A DNA stretch of 64,000 bases, from contig JAXGXJ010000006.1 in the NCBI GenBank assembly GCA_040772905.1, forward strand, positions 186,001-250,000, written 5' to 3'. Within the stretch, counting starts at the first letter, position 1; each line of letters begins with the position of its first letter. The stretch is from JAXGXJ01 sp040772905 (GTDB lineage: Bacteria; Actinomycetota; Thermoleophilia; RBG-16-64-13). Below are positions 1 through 9,203 of the stretch, piece by piece. A model generated the notes under the pieces. It was not told the origin of the DNA. It made no database searches and saw nothing but the letters and a program-made list of their open reading frames with translations. The translations under genes and the position numbers were made by a program.

Positions 1-1778
1 CCTGCGGGGGCAAGGGTACCTGCAAGAAGTGCCGGGTGCGCATAGAGACACCACCGGAGAGTGTGTCCGCTCCCACCGAGAGCGAGATCAAGATCTTCGG
101 TGCCGACGGCATCGCGGCGGGCATGCGACTGGCCTGCCAGACCCGCGTGGCCGGCACGGTGCGGGTGTTCGTGCCCGAGGAGAGCCGGCGCAGCCTCCAG
201 GTGGTGCGCAAGGAGGCCGGAGACCGTTCCGTGGAACTGGAGCCCGCTGTCCGCGCCTACAGAGTGGCCTTGCAGCCACCCACGCTCCAGGATCCTCTCG
301 CCGACGCCGAGCGCCTGCTGGACGCCCTCGAGCAGCAGCATGGGCTGAGCGACCTGGTGTTCGACTTCGAGACCCTGCAGATCCTGCCGGGCATGCTGCG
401 TGAAGGCGCCTGGGACGTCAATGTCCTGGTGTGGCGCGACCATCACGTCATCGCGGTCCGTCCGGCCGCAGCCGCGGACCGCGTGCTCGGACTGGCCGTC
501 GACGTGGGCACCACCACTATCGCGGCCTATTTGGTGGATCTCCAGTCGGGTGAGGTGCTGGCCACCGAGTCGGCCATGAACCCGCAGGTGGCGTACGGTG
601 ACGACCTCATCGCCCGACTTCATCACGTGGCTCATGATCCCGACGGCGCCGTGGAATTGCAACGGGCCGTCATCGGCGAGGTGAACAACCTGGCCGCCCG
701 GGCGGCTGCGCGCAGCGGTGTGCGGATGGGCGACATCTTCGACGTGGTGATGGTGGGAAACACTGCCATGCATCACTTGTTCTTGGGCCTGGACACCCAA
801 GCCCTGGGAGTGGCTCCGTTCACTCCCGCCACCCAAGGGCCGGTGGATGCGATCGCGTCGTCGATCGGGCTCAGTTTCCACCCGCGGTGCCGTCTGCACG
901 TGCTGCCCGTCGAGGCTGGCTTCGTGGGCGCCGACAACGTGGCCGTGCTCATAGCCGAGGAACCCTACGAACAGGACGAGGTGCTGCTGATCATCGACAT
1001 CGGCACCAACGGCGAGTTGGTCCTGGGCAACCGTGACCGGATGCTTTCCACCTCCTGCGCCACAGGACCGGCTCTGGAAGGCTCGCACATCGAGTTCGGC
1101 ATGCGGGCGGCGCCGGGAGCCATCGAGCGCGTGCGCATCGACCCCGAGACACTCGACGTCCGCTTCAAGGTCATAGGACTCGAGGGATGGCACACCGAGT
1201 ACCCGGCCGAGGACATCGGGGCCCGCGGCATCTGCGGCTCGGGCATCATCGAAGCTGCCGCGGAGATGGTGGAGGCCGGCATCATCCTCACGACGGGCAA
1301 CTTCAATCCTGACCTCTCGCACGAACGCATCCTCATGGAAGACGGCAAGCCGCGCAAATTCGTGCTCGCCTGGCCCGAAGAGACGGCGATCAGCCGCGCC
1401 ATCACCATCTCGCTCAAAGACATCCGCTCCCTGCAGTTGGCCAAAGGAGCGCTTCGCGCCGGGGCGGAGATCCTGCTGCGCATCTACGGCGTGGAGCTGC
1501 CCGACAGAGTGGTCTTGGCCGGCGCCTTCGGCAGCTACATCGACAAAGACCACGCGCTCGTCATCGGGCTGTTCCCCCGACTGGATCCCGATAAGGTGAG
1601 TTCGGTGGGTAACGCGGCCGGCGATGGGGCCCGCTTCGCCCTGCTCAATCTGGGCAGACGGCACGACGCAGCCCGGGTCGCGGAACAAGTGGAGTTCGTC
1701 GAACTGGCCACCGACCCTGATTTCCAGCGGGAGTACGTGCAGGCCATGTACTTCCAGCCGATGGCGGACGGGACTTAA
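1..1778 (+). CDS. Corrinoid-protein reductive activator (RACo-type, 2Fe-2S + ASKHA/DUF4445), 5' partial
   Basis: The gene is cut by the window edge; the frame is open from base 3. The first visible residues form a plant-type [2Fe-2S] site (CGGKGTCKKC, with a later LACQT). After a linker comes the DUF4445 ASKHA-fold ATPase domain, with phosphate-binding signatures DVGTTT and DIGTNGE and the conserved blocks GICGSGI and LAGAFGSYI. Proteins of this build reduce inactive Co(II) corrinoid to Co(I) at the expense of ATP in acetogenic and methylotrophic methyltransferase systems. Two corrinoid proteins and two methyltransferases lie about 46-57 kb downstream, so they are plausible clients, although they are not adjacent. 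The family is clear; the partner is inferred. The true start lies outside the window. Confidence 0.9.
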   Translation, partial: CGGKGTCKKCRVRIETPPESVSAPTESEIKIFGADGIAAGMRLACQTRVAGTVRVFVPEESRRSLQVVRKEAGDRSVELEPAVRAYRVALQPPTLQDPLADAERLLDALEQQHGLSDLVFDFETLQILPGMLREGAWDVNVLVWRDHHVIAVRPAAAADRVLGLAVDVGTTTIAAYLVDLQSGEVLATESAMNPQVAYGDDLIARLHHVAHDPDGAVELQRAVIGEVNNLAARAAARSGVRMGDIFDVVMVGNTAMHHLFLGLDTQALGVAPFTPATQGPVDAIASSIGLSFHPRCRLHVLPVEAGFVGADNVAVLIAEEPYEQDEVLLIIDIGTNGELVLGNRDRMLSTSCATGPALEGSHIEFGMRAAPGAIERVRIDPETLDVRFKVIGLEGWHTEYPAEDIGARGICGSGIIEAAAEMVEAGIILTTGNFNPDLSHERILMEDGKPRKFVLAWPEETAISRAITISLKDIRSLQLAKGALRAGAEILLRIYGVELPDRVVLAGAFGSYIDKDHALVIGLFPRLDPDKVSSVGNAAGDGARFALLNLGRRHDAARVAEQVEFVELATDPDFQREYVQAMYFQPMADGT

Positions 1779-1907
1779 GCGGCGCCTCGTTCTGGCCGAC
1801 ACATGGAGTGACAATATCCACTCCGGCCAGCGGGGACCGGCATAGACATAACTCCACACATAGCGCCCATCTTAGGGGCCGCCGTCCTGGCCACAGGACT
1901 GCTGTTC

Positions 1908-3452
1908 ATGGCCTGGAAGAATCGAAGGGACCCGGTGGCCAAATGGTTCGCGGCCACCCTGGCAACTGTGGTCGTGTGGGCCGCGGGCTACGCGGTGGAG
2001 CTGTTGGCCACCGAACTGGAAGACAAGATCTTCTTCGCCAACCTACAGTTCATCGGCGTCTCCGCCATCTCGGTGTGCTGGTGGGAGATGATCAGGCGCT
2101 ACGTGGGTCTGTTCCGCGTCCGTGGAGCTATCACCGTCGCGATCTGGGCCATCCCTGTCGCGACTGTGCCTATCGCATTCCTCAACCCGTGGCACCTGTT
2201 CCGCGGGAATCCCAGCCTTGAGATCGGCGTTGCGCCCTTCGCCCTGCTACACGCCGACTACGGGCCCTGGTACTGGTGGATACTCATGCCCTTCACATTT
2301 CTCGTCAACATGGCCACTTTGACCATGCTCGTCAGGGGCATCGCGCGGGGTGACCGGTTGTGCCGGCTGCAGCATGGGCTTCTGACGCTGGCCTTCCTCC
2401 TGCCCCTCATAGGCAACCTGCTGTATGTGTTCGATGTGGTGGGATGGTCCGACTACAACCCGGCGGTGGGACTCCTGTCCATCTCCTGCCTGTTGATGGC
2501 CCTGGGCCTCTTCCGATACGGCCTGTTCTCGATCGTCTCGATGGCCCGGGAGAAGGTCATCGAGGAACTCGCCGACGCCGTGATCGTGGTGGACCGCAGA
2601 GGAAGGCTGGTCGATCTGAACCGCGCCGCGGAGCGGCTACTCGCGGTCGAGCGCGGTGAGTGCCTGGCCCGCCCCGCCGAGGAAGGGCTGAAGGTCCATC
2701 CGGCGCTGCTGGATGCCATAGTCGAGCCCACTGCCGCAGCGCGGGCCGCGGTTCCCCTGCGACGCGACATCACCATCGACCTTCCAGAGGGCCCCTCCCA
2801 TCACGCCCTCACCTGCGCACCGGTCACCACGCGCCGAGGCGAGTATCTGGGCAGGGCCCTGATACTGCACGACATCAGCGAACGCGTGAAGCTCCTGGAG
2901 AGGACCCGCGAGATGGCCGAGCGTGACGACTTGACCGGGCTCTGCAACCGGCGCCATTTCTTGGACCTCACGGCACGTGAACTGGAGCGGGCACAGCGTT
3001 ACCGTCTGCCCCTCTCCTTCCTGCTGCTGGACGTGGATCATTTCAAGAAGGTCAATGACACCATGGGTCACCAGGCGGGGGACGAACTCCTGCGAGAGCT
3101 GGCCGACTTGTTCCGCGCCAATCTGCGTTCCAGCGACATCGCGGGGCGCGTGGGCGGTGAGGAGTTCGCTGTGGTGCTCCCCGAGACCGATCTTGACAGC
3201 GCCGCCGAGGTAGCCGGCCGGCTGCGCGAGACAGTGGAATCGCTGCGCCTGAGGCTCGATACGCTGGGAGATCCCACTCTGGTGACGGTCAGCATGGGAT
3301 TGGCAGAGTTCAACCATCAGAGCAGAGGACGTCCCGATGACTTCCGTACTCTCTATGAGCGCGCCGACCGAGCGCTCTATGAGGCCAAGGCCTCGGGAAG
3401 GAACATGGTGGTCGCTTCGAAGGAGGAGTCCGGGCTCCGTGCGGTCGGGTAG
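1908..3452 (+). CDS. Membrane diguanylate cyclase (7TM sensor - PAS - GGDEF)
   Basis: The N-terminal 200 or so residues are hydrophobic helices resembling the 7TM sensor region found ahead of histidine kinases. A PAS-like segment follows (VIVVDRRGRLVDLN), then a C-terminal GGDEF domain. The active-site motif is GGEEF, and an RxxD inhibitory site (RSSD) sits five residues before it, so c-di-GMP synthesis with product inhibition is likely. The ATG at 1908 is the first canonical start, but it falls inside the first transmembrane helix. The same frame is open back to 1812 and encodes a convincing start of that helix (IAPILGAAVLATGLLF) with no ATG, GTG or TTG. Translation may begin at an ATA near 1842, or a base may be wrong upstream. 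No partner gene is visible. Confidence 0.85.
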   Translation: MAWKNRRDPVAKWFAATLATVVVWAAGYAVELLATELEDKIFFANLQFIGVSAISVCWWEMIRRYVGLFRVRGAITVAIWAIPVATVPIAFLNPWHLFRGNPSLEIGVAPFALLHADYGPWYWWILMPFTFLVNMATLTMLVRGIARGDRLCRLQHGLLTLAFLLPLIGNLLYVFDVVGWSDYNPAVGLLSISCLLMALGLFRYGLFSIVSMAREKVIEELADAVIVVDRRGRLVDLNRAAERLLAVERGECLARPAEEGLKVHPALLDAIVEPTAAARAAVPLRRDITIDLPEGPSHHALTCAPVTTRRGEYLGRALILHDISERVKLLERTREMAERDDLTGLCNRRHFLDLTARELERAQRYRLPLSFLLLDVDHFKKVNDTMGHQAGDELLRELADLFRANLRSSDIAGRVGGEEFAVVLPETDLDSAAEVAGRLRETVESLRLRLDTLGDPTLVTVSMGLAEFNHQSRGRPDDFRTLYERADRALYEAKASGRNMVVASKEESGLRAVG

Positions 3453-3556
3453 CATACCTGCGACCTTCGATGTAGAGTCCGCTATTGACCCGGGCGGTGA
3501 CCGGGCGGGACAATGAACGTCGGAGATTACCGGCAGGACAGGCCCGGGGGTGTACC

Positions 3557-5209
3557 GTGCGCATGAGGATCATCACAGCTTCCGTGATCGCGAGTCTCGT
3601 GCTCCTCCTCTTCGCGATGGCGGGAGTGGCTGCGGCCGACGACGAGATCGTCGCCGCGCCCGAGGCCGACCCCTGGCAGGTGCGCAGCATCGCCACTCCT
3701 GTGAAGAGCACCGTACCTTCGTACATCGCCGCGGACGGCAACTTCATCGCGTGGACCGGAGCGAGTTCGGCGGGTTCGAAGATGTACCTGTTCAACATCA
3801 CCACCGGCAAGAACATCGCTCTCCCCACCCCCAGCGACAGCCTTCCTGGCTCCTATTACAACCCGAGCATCGAAGGCTCCTACGTGGTCTTCCAGGGAGC
3901 GCGGGCGGGCGGCTACGATGACATCTACTTCTACGACATGTCTGAAGGTGTGGTCAGGCAGCTCACCGACAACAGCAAGCCCGGCGACTGGTACGACTGG
4001 AACCCGCGCCTGGACGGCGCCCGGTTGGTGTGGGAGAAGGACATGTCGGGCGCCGACGCCAAGCCCGGCATCTACATGCACGACATCCTGACCGGCGTCA
4101 AAACGCTGCTGCTCCCGGGCGACGATTACCGCAATCCCGACCTGTGGGGCGAATACTTGGTGTGCGTGAAGAACGTCAAGTCCGGGCAGAGCGCAGGTCC
4201 TGAGTCGGAGATCATCCTCTACAACATGACGACGAAGGAGCAGAGGTCCATCGCCGACAGCACGCGCAGCAACGAGCATCCGCGCATCGACAATGGGCGA
4301 GTGGTGTGGTCGTCCGGTCAGGTCTGGACTGCAGGCGCCCCGGATCCCTGGCTCACCTACCAGATCCACGTCTACGACATCGCGGCCGGCACCGACATGA
4401 CCATCACCAACAACGTGGCCGGCAACCTTGCCCCTGACATCGACGGCGACCTGGTCACATGGGAGACCAAGCAACCCTCGGCGGTGCGGGCCTACGACCT
4501 GAGCACCGCCACCGAGGTGCGCATCCCCATGCAGGCCGACGTAGCCCGTGCTCCGGATGCGTCATCGGCGGGGATCGTGTGGTTTGGGAGCAAGGGCCTC
4601 TACGTGGCGGTCTCGCCTGAGAACGCCACCACTTTCCCCGATGTGCCCCGCACCCACCCGTATTACGAGGCCATTGAGCAGATGGCGGCTGAGAAGATCA
4701 TCAGTGGCTACACCACCGGCAGCTTCGGCCCCGAAGACCCGGTCATGCGGCAACAGTTCGCCAAGATGATCGTGCTGACGAAAGGCCTGCAACCCACCTT
4801 CGCCGATGAGTACCACTTCACCGATGCGGACGACATCGAAGACAAAGAGGGTGAACTCTACCCGTATCACTTCATCGCGCGTGCGGCCATTTCAGGGCTG
4901 GTGAAAGGCTACACCGACGGCAGTTTCCGCCCGTTCACCAACATCAGCAGGCAACAAGTGGTGACCATGGTCGTGCGTGCCGGCAGCAGCGTACTCGTGC
5001 CGCCTCCAAGCGGCTACCAGGGAGTCCTCGACTACACCAACCCTGAGCACGGGGTCAACATCCGCGTGGCCGAGTACAACGGACTGCTCGAGGGGATCGT
5101 GGGATCGAGTGCCGGTCTGGCGGGCTGGAAGACCACTGAGAAAGCCACGCGGGGAGAATGCGCACAGATCCTCTGGCGCCTGCTCACCAAGTTGCAGCCA
5201 CAGGAGTAA
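3557..5209 (+). CDS. Secreted beta-propeller protein with C-terminal SLH domains
   Basis: A signal peptide (MRIITASVIASLVLLLFAMAG ending near VAAA) is followed by about 330 residues of TolB-like repeats: recurring blades with 'W.....G..I.W....S' and 'IYLYDI/ITT' patterns. The last 190 residues hold three S-layer-homology repeats (FPDVPRTHPYYEAIEQM, FTDADDIEDKEGELYPYHF and a more diverged third), which usually anchor proteins to pyruvylated wall polymers. The start is placed at GTG 3557, just before the signal peptide; ATG 3563 is equally possible, and upstream codons in the frame are not signal-like. The protein is probably exported and wall-bound. The propeller's ligand cannot be told from sequence. 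Confidence 0.85.
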   Translation: MRMRIITASVIASLVLLLFAMAGVAAADDEIVAAPEADPWQVRSIATPVKSTVPSYIAADGNFIAWTGASSAGSKMYLFNITTGKNIALPTPSDSLPGSYYNPSIEGSYVVFQGARAGGYDDIYFYDMSEGVVRQLTDNSKPGDWYDWNPRLDGARLVWEKDMSGADAKPGIYMHDILTGVKTLLLPGDDYRNPDLWGEYLVCVKNVKSGQSAGPESEIILYNMTTKEQRSIADSTRSNEHPRIDNGRVVWSSGQVWTAGAPDPWLTYQIHVYDIAAGTDMTITNNVAGNLAPDIDGDLVTWETKQPSAVRAYDLSTATEVRIPMQADVARAPDASSAGIVWFGSKGLYVAVSPENATTFPDVPRTHPYYEAIEQMAAEKIISGYTTGSFGPEDPVMRQQFAKMIVLTKGLQPTFADEYHFTDADDIEDKEGELYPYHFIARAAISGLVKGYTDGSFRPFTNISRQQVVTMVVRAGSSVLVPPPSGYQGVLDYTNPEHGVNIRVAEYNGLLEGIVGSSAGLAGWKTTEKATRGECAQILWRLLTKLQPQE

Positions 5210-5261
5210 GACCGCGCCCGCTGCCCCACGGGTCGCCCACGTTTGTGCGCCGCGCCCCGCT

Positions 5262-6245
5262 CTAGAGCGTACCGGGTGTGCCGGGCGCGGACCACGGGCC
5301 GGGACCATTCTGCCCGCCGGCTGACATCTGCTCTTGGACCCTTCTCCTGCGCCGGCCGTCGCGCACCCACGACCACAGGGCCGAAAGAGTGGCCCCCACC
5401 CCCACGAACCACAGGAGCACCAGTATCACCACGCCCGCGACGGGGATCCACCGGACGAGGTTCACCACGATCGCGCCCACGGCCGCGGTCAGCATGAGCG
5501 GGCCCCGGTCCACCTCTCTGCTTCGCAACAGAAGGCCGCCCGCCAACGCTCCCACGGCTGTGAACGCGAACACCGTCAGGAGCGGCAGGCCGATCAGGAC
5601 CCCGGGCACCGCGACCAAGATGCCGATGATGATGCTGATCAAGAAGACGGTCACGATAGGCACCACGATGAGCAACGTCAGGGCACCCCAGCCCATAGAC
5701 GAGAAGAAGTGATGACGCGCCCGGTCACGAGTCGCCGCGATCTGGCGCGGCGCGATGACCGCAGTCAAGACAGCCACGATAGCCAGAAAGACCGTGGACC
5801 AGACCCAGCTGAGGATCGAGTCCACCTCCCAGGTGCGCACCACAGAGCCGCCGGCCGCCGCCGCCACAGGACCACCCCTCCACCCGGCCACGTCGACAGT
5901 CTCGCCCAGCACGGTCCCCCCAGGCTGCACCACCACATCGCCGAACACCGACACCAGCACCGTGTCATCAGGCTGGGCTTCCGTCCCGATGCTCCCACTC
6001 TCGGCCACCGTCACGTCGCCGCCCACGACGACCACCCGGTTCTTGACGCTCCCTTGGACCAGCAGGTCGCCGCCCACGACGACGACGTTGTCCCACACCT
6101 CCCCAGGACCCACTGAGGCATCCTCGAACACAGCCACCTTCTGCGCATCGGTGGTGGTGTCGGCCCGCGCCGCATCGACCAGCAGACCGCAGAACACGCC
6201 CACGCACAGGAGCGACCCCAGCAGTACGATGCCCAGACGTCTCAT
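5262..6245 (-). CDS. Membrane protein with signal peptide and bactofilin-like beta repeat
   Basis: The 327-residue protein begins with a signal peptide (cleavage near ARA-DTTTDA). About 100 residues follow of short repeating strands such as VVVVGGDLLVQGSV and RVVVVGGDVTVAESGSI, the pattern of polymer-forming (bactofilin-like) beta-solenoids. Four or so transmembrane helices come next, and the tail ends with a basic stretch (RDGRRRRRV). This layout recurs in poorly characterised bacterial envelope proteins; a function cannot be assigned. It converges with the SLH protein, leaving about 50 bases, and lies 13 bases downstream of the PRC-barrel gene on the same strand, so the two are probably co-transcribed. 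Confidence 0.75.
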   Translation of the reverse strand: MRRLGIVLLGSLLCVGVFCGLLVDAARADTTTDAQKVAVFEDASVGPGEVWDNVVVVGGDLLVQGSVKNRVVVVGGDVTVAESGSIGTEAQPDDTVLVSVFGDVVVQPGGTVLGETVDVAGWRGGPVAAAAGGSVVRTWEVDSILSWVWSTVFLAIVAVLTAVIAPRQIAATRDRARHHFFSSMGWGALTLLIVVPIVTVFLISIIIGILVAVPGVLIGLPLLTVFAFTAVGALAGGLLLRSREVDRGPLMLTAAVGAIVVNLVRWIPVAGVVILVLLWFVGVGATLSALWSWVRDGRRRRRVQEQMSAGGQNGPGPWSAPGTPGTL

Positions 6246-6258
6246 GCCTGCCCGCCCG

Positions 6259-6795
6259 CTACTCCGATTTCTTGAAAGCGCCGCGGATCCCCCCGCCTGC
6301 CTGCTGGAGTGTGGCCTCGGCCTCAGGGTCGACGAAGGCTACGTCCTTGCCCAGCTCTATGGCCGCCGGAGTGGGCAGGAACGAGCGCCCCCCGAAAGTA
6401 TCGGACATGACCCCACCCGATATCTCGTAGCCCTCGATGGCCCCGCTCACCTCGTTGAAGAAGAAGTCCTCCACCTTGCCCAGGGCCTTGCCTGCGGTGG
6501 TCTGTAGACGAAGCCCTCGTATAGCCGTGTCGGCATCGAGCGCCTCCTTGATCTCGGAGGCCTGTGCAGCCTTGACTATGCTCTCGCGAGAGCTGAGGAC
6601 CACCGCGTCCGGGCCGATCGCCTGCAGCGCCGCCCAGGGAGCCACCTTGGTGCTCTTGAGCAGACCCTCGGAGATGATGAACCCCAACACCTGTTTGCCC
6701 GACCTGTCGATCACCAGGTCTTTCACCTTGCCCGCTTCCTGACCCCCCTCGCGGACGCTCACCGACCGACCCATGATGTCACTGGCTTTGATCAC
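6259..6795 (-). CDS. Tandem PRC-barrel domain protein
   Basis: Two PRC-barrel domains in one chain. The first begins KASDIMGRSVSV and contains GKVKDLVIDRSGKQVLG; the second has RGLRLQTTAGKALGKVEDFFF and YEISGG. PRC-barrels occur in RNA-processing (RimM) and photosynthetic-reaction-centre proteins and in many stand-alone actinobacterial proteins of unknown role. The GTG at 6795 is chosen because an aggaggt-like site (plus-strand acctcc, 6801-6806) lies five bases upstream; the upstream ATG at 6816 would add only MLEWRCD. The gene precedes the bactofilin-like membrane gene, suggesting a two-gene unit. Confidence 0.8.
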   Translation of the reverse strand: MIKASDIMGRSVSVREGGQEAGKVKDLVIDRSGKQVLGFIISEGLLKSTKVAPWAALQAIGPDAVVLSSRESIVKAAQASEIKEALDADTAIRGLRLQTTAGKALGKVEDFFFNEVSGAIEGYEISGGVMSDTFGGRSFLPTPAAIELGKDVAFVDPEAEATLQQAGGGIRGAFKKSE

Positions 6796-6869
6796 GTCGC
6801 ACCTCCACTCGAGCATTGGCGGACAAACCCATGGGACTCCTCACCCCGACCCCCGGACACCGGCTGGAA

Positions 6870-7016
6870 TCACGCGAGAAGCGGCTCCGCAATGGAGCTG
6901 AACAGATCGATGGTACCCGTCAGCTCCAACACCACGAACACGATCGCGGCCAGAACGATGATGGCGACTGCGTCCCACCACCAGCCGTGAGACCTCTTCC
7001 CGACGAACCTCGGCAT
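6870..7016 (-). CDS. Small single-helix membrane protein (48 aa)
   Basis: A 48-codon frame (MPRFVGKRSHGWWWDAV...) with a basic, tryptophan-rich N-terminus followed by one strong transmembrane helix (AIIVLAAIVFVVLEL) and a short polar end. An AGGGGAG ribosome-binding site lies about six bases before the ATG. It is divergent from the DUF255 gene and upstream of the PRC-barrel gene on the same strand. The topology rule (positive N-terminus inside), the ribosome-binding site and the composition support a real gene. No family is recognised. Confidence 0.6.
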   Translation of the reverse strand: MPRFVGKRSHGWWWDAVAIIVLAAIVFVVLELTGTIDLFSSIAEPLLA

Positions 7017-7049
7017 GCACGACTCCCCTGGCGATCGTTGCGAGATTGC

Positions 7050-7076
7050 TTGATATCTACGCTTCAATTGTATACA
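7050..7076 (+). promoter_or_regulatory. Possible promoter for the DUF255 gene
   Basis: TTGATA at 7050-7055 and TATACA at 7071-7076 resemble sigma-70 -35 and -10 boxes in a locally AT-rich stretch between two divergent genes. The 15-base spacer is shorter than optimal, so this is only a candidate. Confidence 0.3.
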
Positions 7077-7118
7077 AAGCGCGCTATGGGGAAGAAACCC
7101 TGCGCCGAGGAGGCGATC

Positions 7119-9191
7119 ATGCCCAACCATCTGGCCGGTGAGAGCAGCCCGTACCTGTTGCAGCACGTGGACAATCCCGTCGACTGGTACCCCTGGGGAG
7201 AAGAGGCTCTGGCAAGGGCAGCGTCCGAGGACAAGCCCATCTTCCTGAGTATCGGCTACTCCGCGTGTCATTGGTGTCACGTGATGGAACGCGAATCGTT
7301 CACCGACGACGCCACGGCAGAACTTCTCAACCGTCATTTCGTCAGCATCAAGGTGGACCGCGAAGAACGACCCGATCTGGACTCGATCTACATGGACGCG
7401 GTGGCCGCGATGACGGGCGGTGGAGGATGGCCGCTGAACGTGTGGCTCACACCGCAGGGCGCGCCCTTCTACGGAGGCACCTACTTCCCCGACCGCGCCC
7501 GCTACGGCATGCCCTCCTTCCGGCAGGTGCTCGCCGCCCTGGCCCAAGCCTGGGAGACGCGACGTGATGAACTGCTGGAACATGCGACCAGACTGGTGGA
7601 ACACATGGCGACCGCTTCGGCCGCGGAGACTCGGTCGTCGACACTTGTGGGCCTCTCCCCTGAAGAGGCCGGGACAAGGTCGACGGCCCTTCACGAGCGC
7701 GCTCTGGCCGGCATCAGCGCCACGTTCGACCCCGTGGACGGGGGCTGGGGACAGGCTCCCAAGTTCCCCCAACCTGTCTTGATAGAGTATCTGCTCGCCC
7801 AGCACGCCTTGGCACCCAAGCCCTCGCTGTGGGCACAGGTGGAGAAGACCCTCGACGCCATGGCGGAGGGCGGCATCTACGACCATCTGGGGGGAGGCTT
7901 CCACCGCTACTCCACCGATGACGAGTGGCTCGTGCCTCACTTCGAGAAGATGCTCTACGACAACGCGCAGTTGGCCCGCTGCTACCTGCACGCCTGGCAG
8001 TCGTGCGGCGCGGAACGATACCGACAGGTGGTGGAGGAGACCCTCGACTACCTGCTGCGCGACATGAGACATGCCAAAGGGGGCTTCTTCAGCTCCGAAG
8101 ACGCCGACTCTGAAGGCGTGGAGGGCAGGTTCTTCGTGTGGGCTGACGACGAGATCGGCGCAGCGCTGCCGCCCGCAGAGGCGGCGGCGCTGCGCCGCGC
8201 CTATGGCGTCACCCCCGGGGGCAACTTCGAGGGCAGCAACATCCTCCATCTCGTCACACCTCCCACGGACCAGACCGACGCAGTCCTGCTGGCCCGTGCC
8301 AAGGACGCGCTCTTCCAGATCCGCGAGCGCCGCATCAGGCCCGGCCGCGATGACAAGATCATCGCTTCCTGGAACGGCCTGGCTCTGGCCGCACTGGCCG
8401 ACGCAGCCCGGGCATTCGCCGACCCGGTCTACCTGGGCGTCGCGGTCGAGTGCGGCACGTTCCTCCTGGAGCACTTGGTCCGGCCCGATGGGAGCGTTTC
8501 GCACACCTGGAAGGACGGCCGTGGGTCCCATGCCGGCTTCCTGGAAGATCACGCCTTGGTGGCCGAGGGCATGCTGGCGCTCTACCAGGCCACTTTTGAC
8601 GAGCGCTGGTTCATATGCGCACGAGACCTGCTGGAGGCGATCCCACATCTCTTCCCCCGCCAGGGCGGCGGATTCTACGACACCAGGTCTGATCACGAGA
8701 GTCTCATCGCCCGACCCCGGCACACGAGCGACACTCCTCTACCCTGCGGCAACTCAGCCGCGGCGCTGGGCCTGCTTAAGCTGGCCGCATACACGGGAGA
8801 CGCCCGTCACTGGGATTCGTGGCAAGAGACGATAGCCACCATGGAGAACGCGCTCGATCGCGCCCCGGGGGCCTTCGCGCATTGGCTCACGGCACATCTC
8901 CTTGGGCATCGCGGCCTGCGCGAACTCGCCCTGGTGGGCGGACTCGACTCGGCGCAGATGGAGTCCATGTGGAAGACGGCCTCGGCTTCCTTTTCTCCCG
9001 ACCTGGTGCTCGCCGGGATGGCGCCGGGCGGACACACGGTCATCCCCCTCCTTCAAGGGAGAGAAGCCGCCGCCCAGGATGGCGGAGCGCCCAGGGCGAC
9101 TGCGTGGCTCTGCCGCCAGGGAGCCTGCCTGGCGCCGATCACAGACGCCGCCGCCCTCGGGGCGGCGCTAGGCGCGGACTCACACGCCTGA
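7119..9191 (+). CDS. DUF255 thioredoxin-fold / six-hairpin protein (YyaL family)
   Basis: At 690 residues it has the usual length of the YyaL/SPATA20 family. The N-terminal thioredoxin-like domain carries the signature SSPYLLQHVDNPVDWYPW and a CxxC (YSACHWCHVMERESF). The remainder is an alpha/alpha six-hairpin-like domain (GGIYDHLGGGFHRYSTD, VPHFEKMLYDNAQL, FFSSEDADSEG, ASWNGLALAAL). The family is widespread, but its biochemical role is not settled. ATG 7119 is chosen because a GAGGAGG site lies just upstream and homology starts there. The frame is open further upstream, but those codons run antisense to the small membrane gene. Confidence 0.9.
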   Translation: MPNHLAGESSPYLLQHVDNPVDWYPWGEEALARAASEDKPIFLSIGYSACHWCHVMERESFTDDATAELLNRHFVSIKVDREERPDLDSIYMDAVAAMTGGGGWPLNVWLTPQGAPFYGGTYFPDRARYGMPSFRQVLAALAQAWETRRDELLEHATRLVEHMATASAAETRSSTLVGLSPEEAGTRSTALHERALAGISATFDPVDGGWGQAPKFPQPVLIEYLLAQHALAPKPSLWAQVEKTLDAMAEGGIYDHLGGGFHRYSTDDEWLVPHFEKMLYDNAQLARCYLHAWQSCGAERYRQVVEETLDYLLRDMRHAKGGFFSSEDADSEGVEGRFFVWADDEIGAALPPAEAAALRRAYGVTPGGNFEGSNILHLVTPPTDQTDAVLLARAKDALFQIRERRIRPGRDDKIIASWNGLALAALADAARAFADPVYLGVAVECGTFLLEHLVRPDGSVSHTWKDGRGSHAGFLEDHALVAEGMLALYQATFDERWFICARDLLEAIPHLFPRQGGGFYDTRSDHESLIARPRHTSDTPLPCGNSAAALGLLKLAAYTGDARHWDSWQETIATMENALDRAPGAFAHWLTAHLLGHRGLRELALVGGLDSAQMESMWKTASASFSPDLVLAGMAPGGHTVIPLLQGREAAAQDGGAPRATAWLCRQGACLAPITDAAALGAALGADSHA

Positions 9192-9203
9192 TAAGGTGCG
9201 GGT

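Noticed and set aside
6870..8723. 617-codon minus-strand frame opposite the DUF255 gene
   Set aside because: Most of it is a shadow of a well-conserved gene. Only its last 48 codons, with their own ribosome-binding site, look real and are listed separately.
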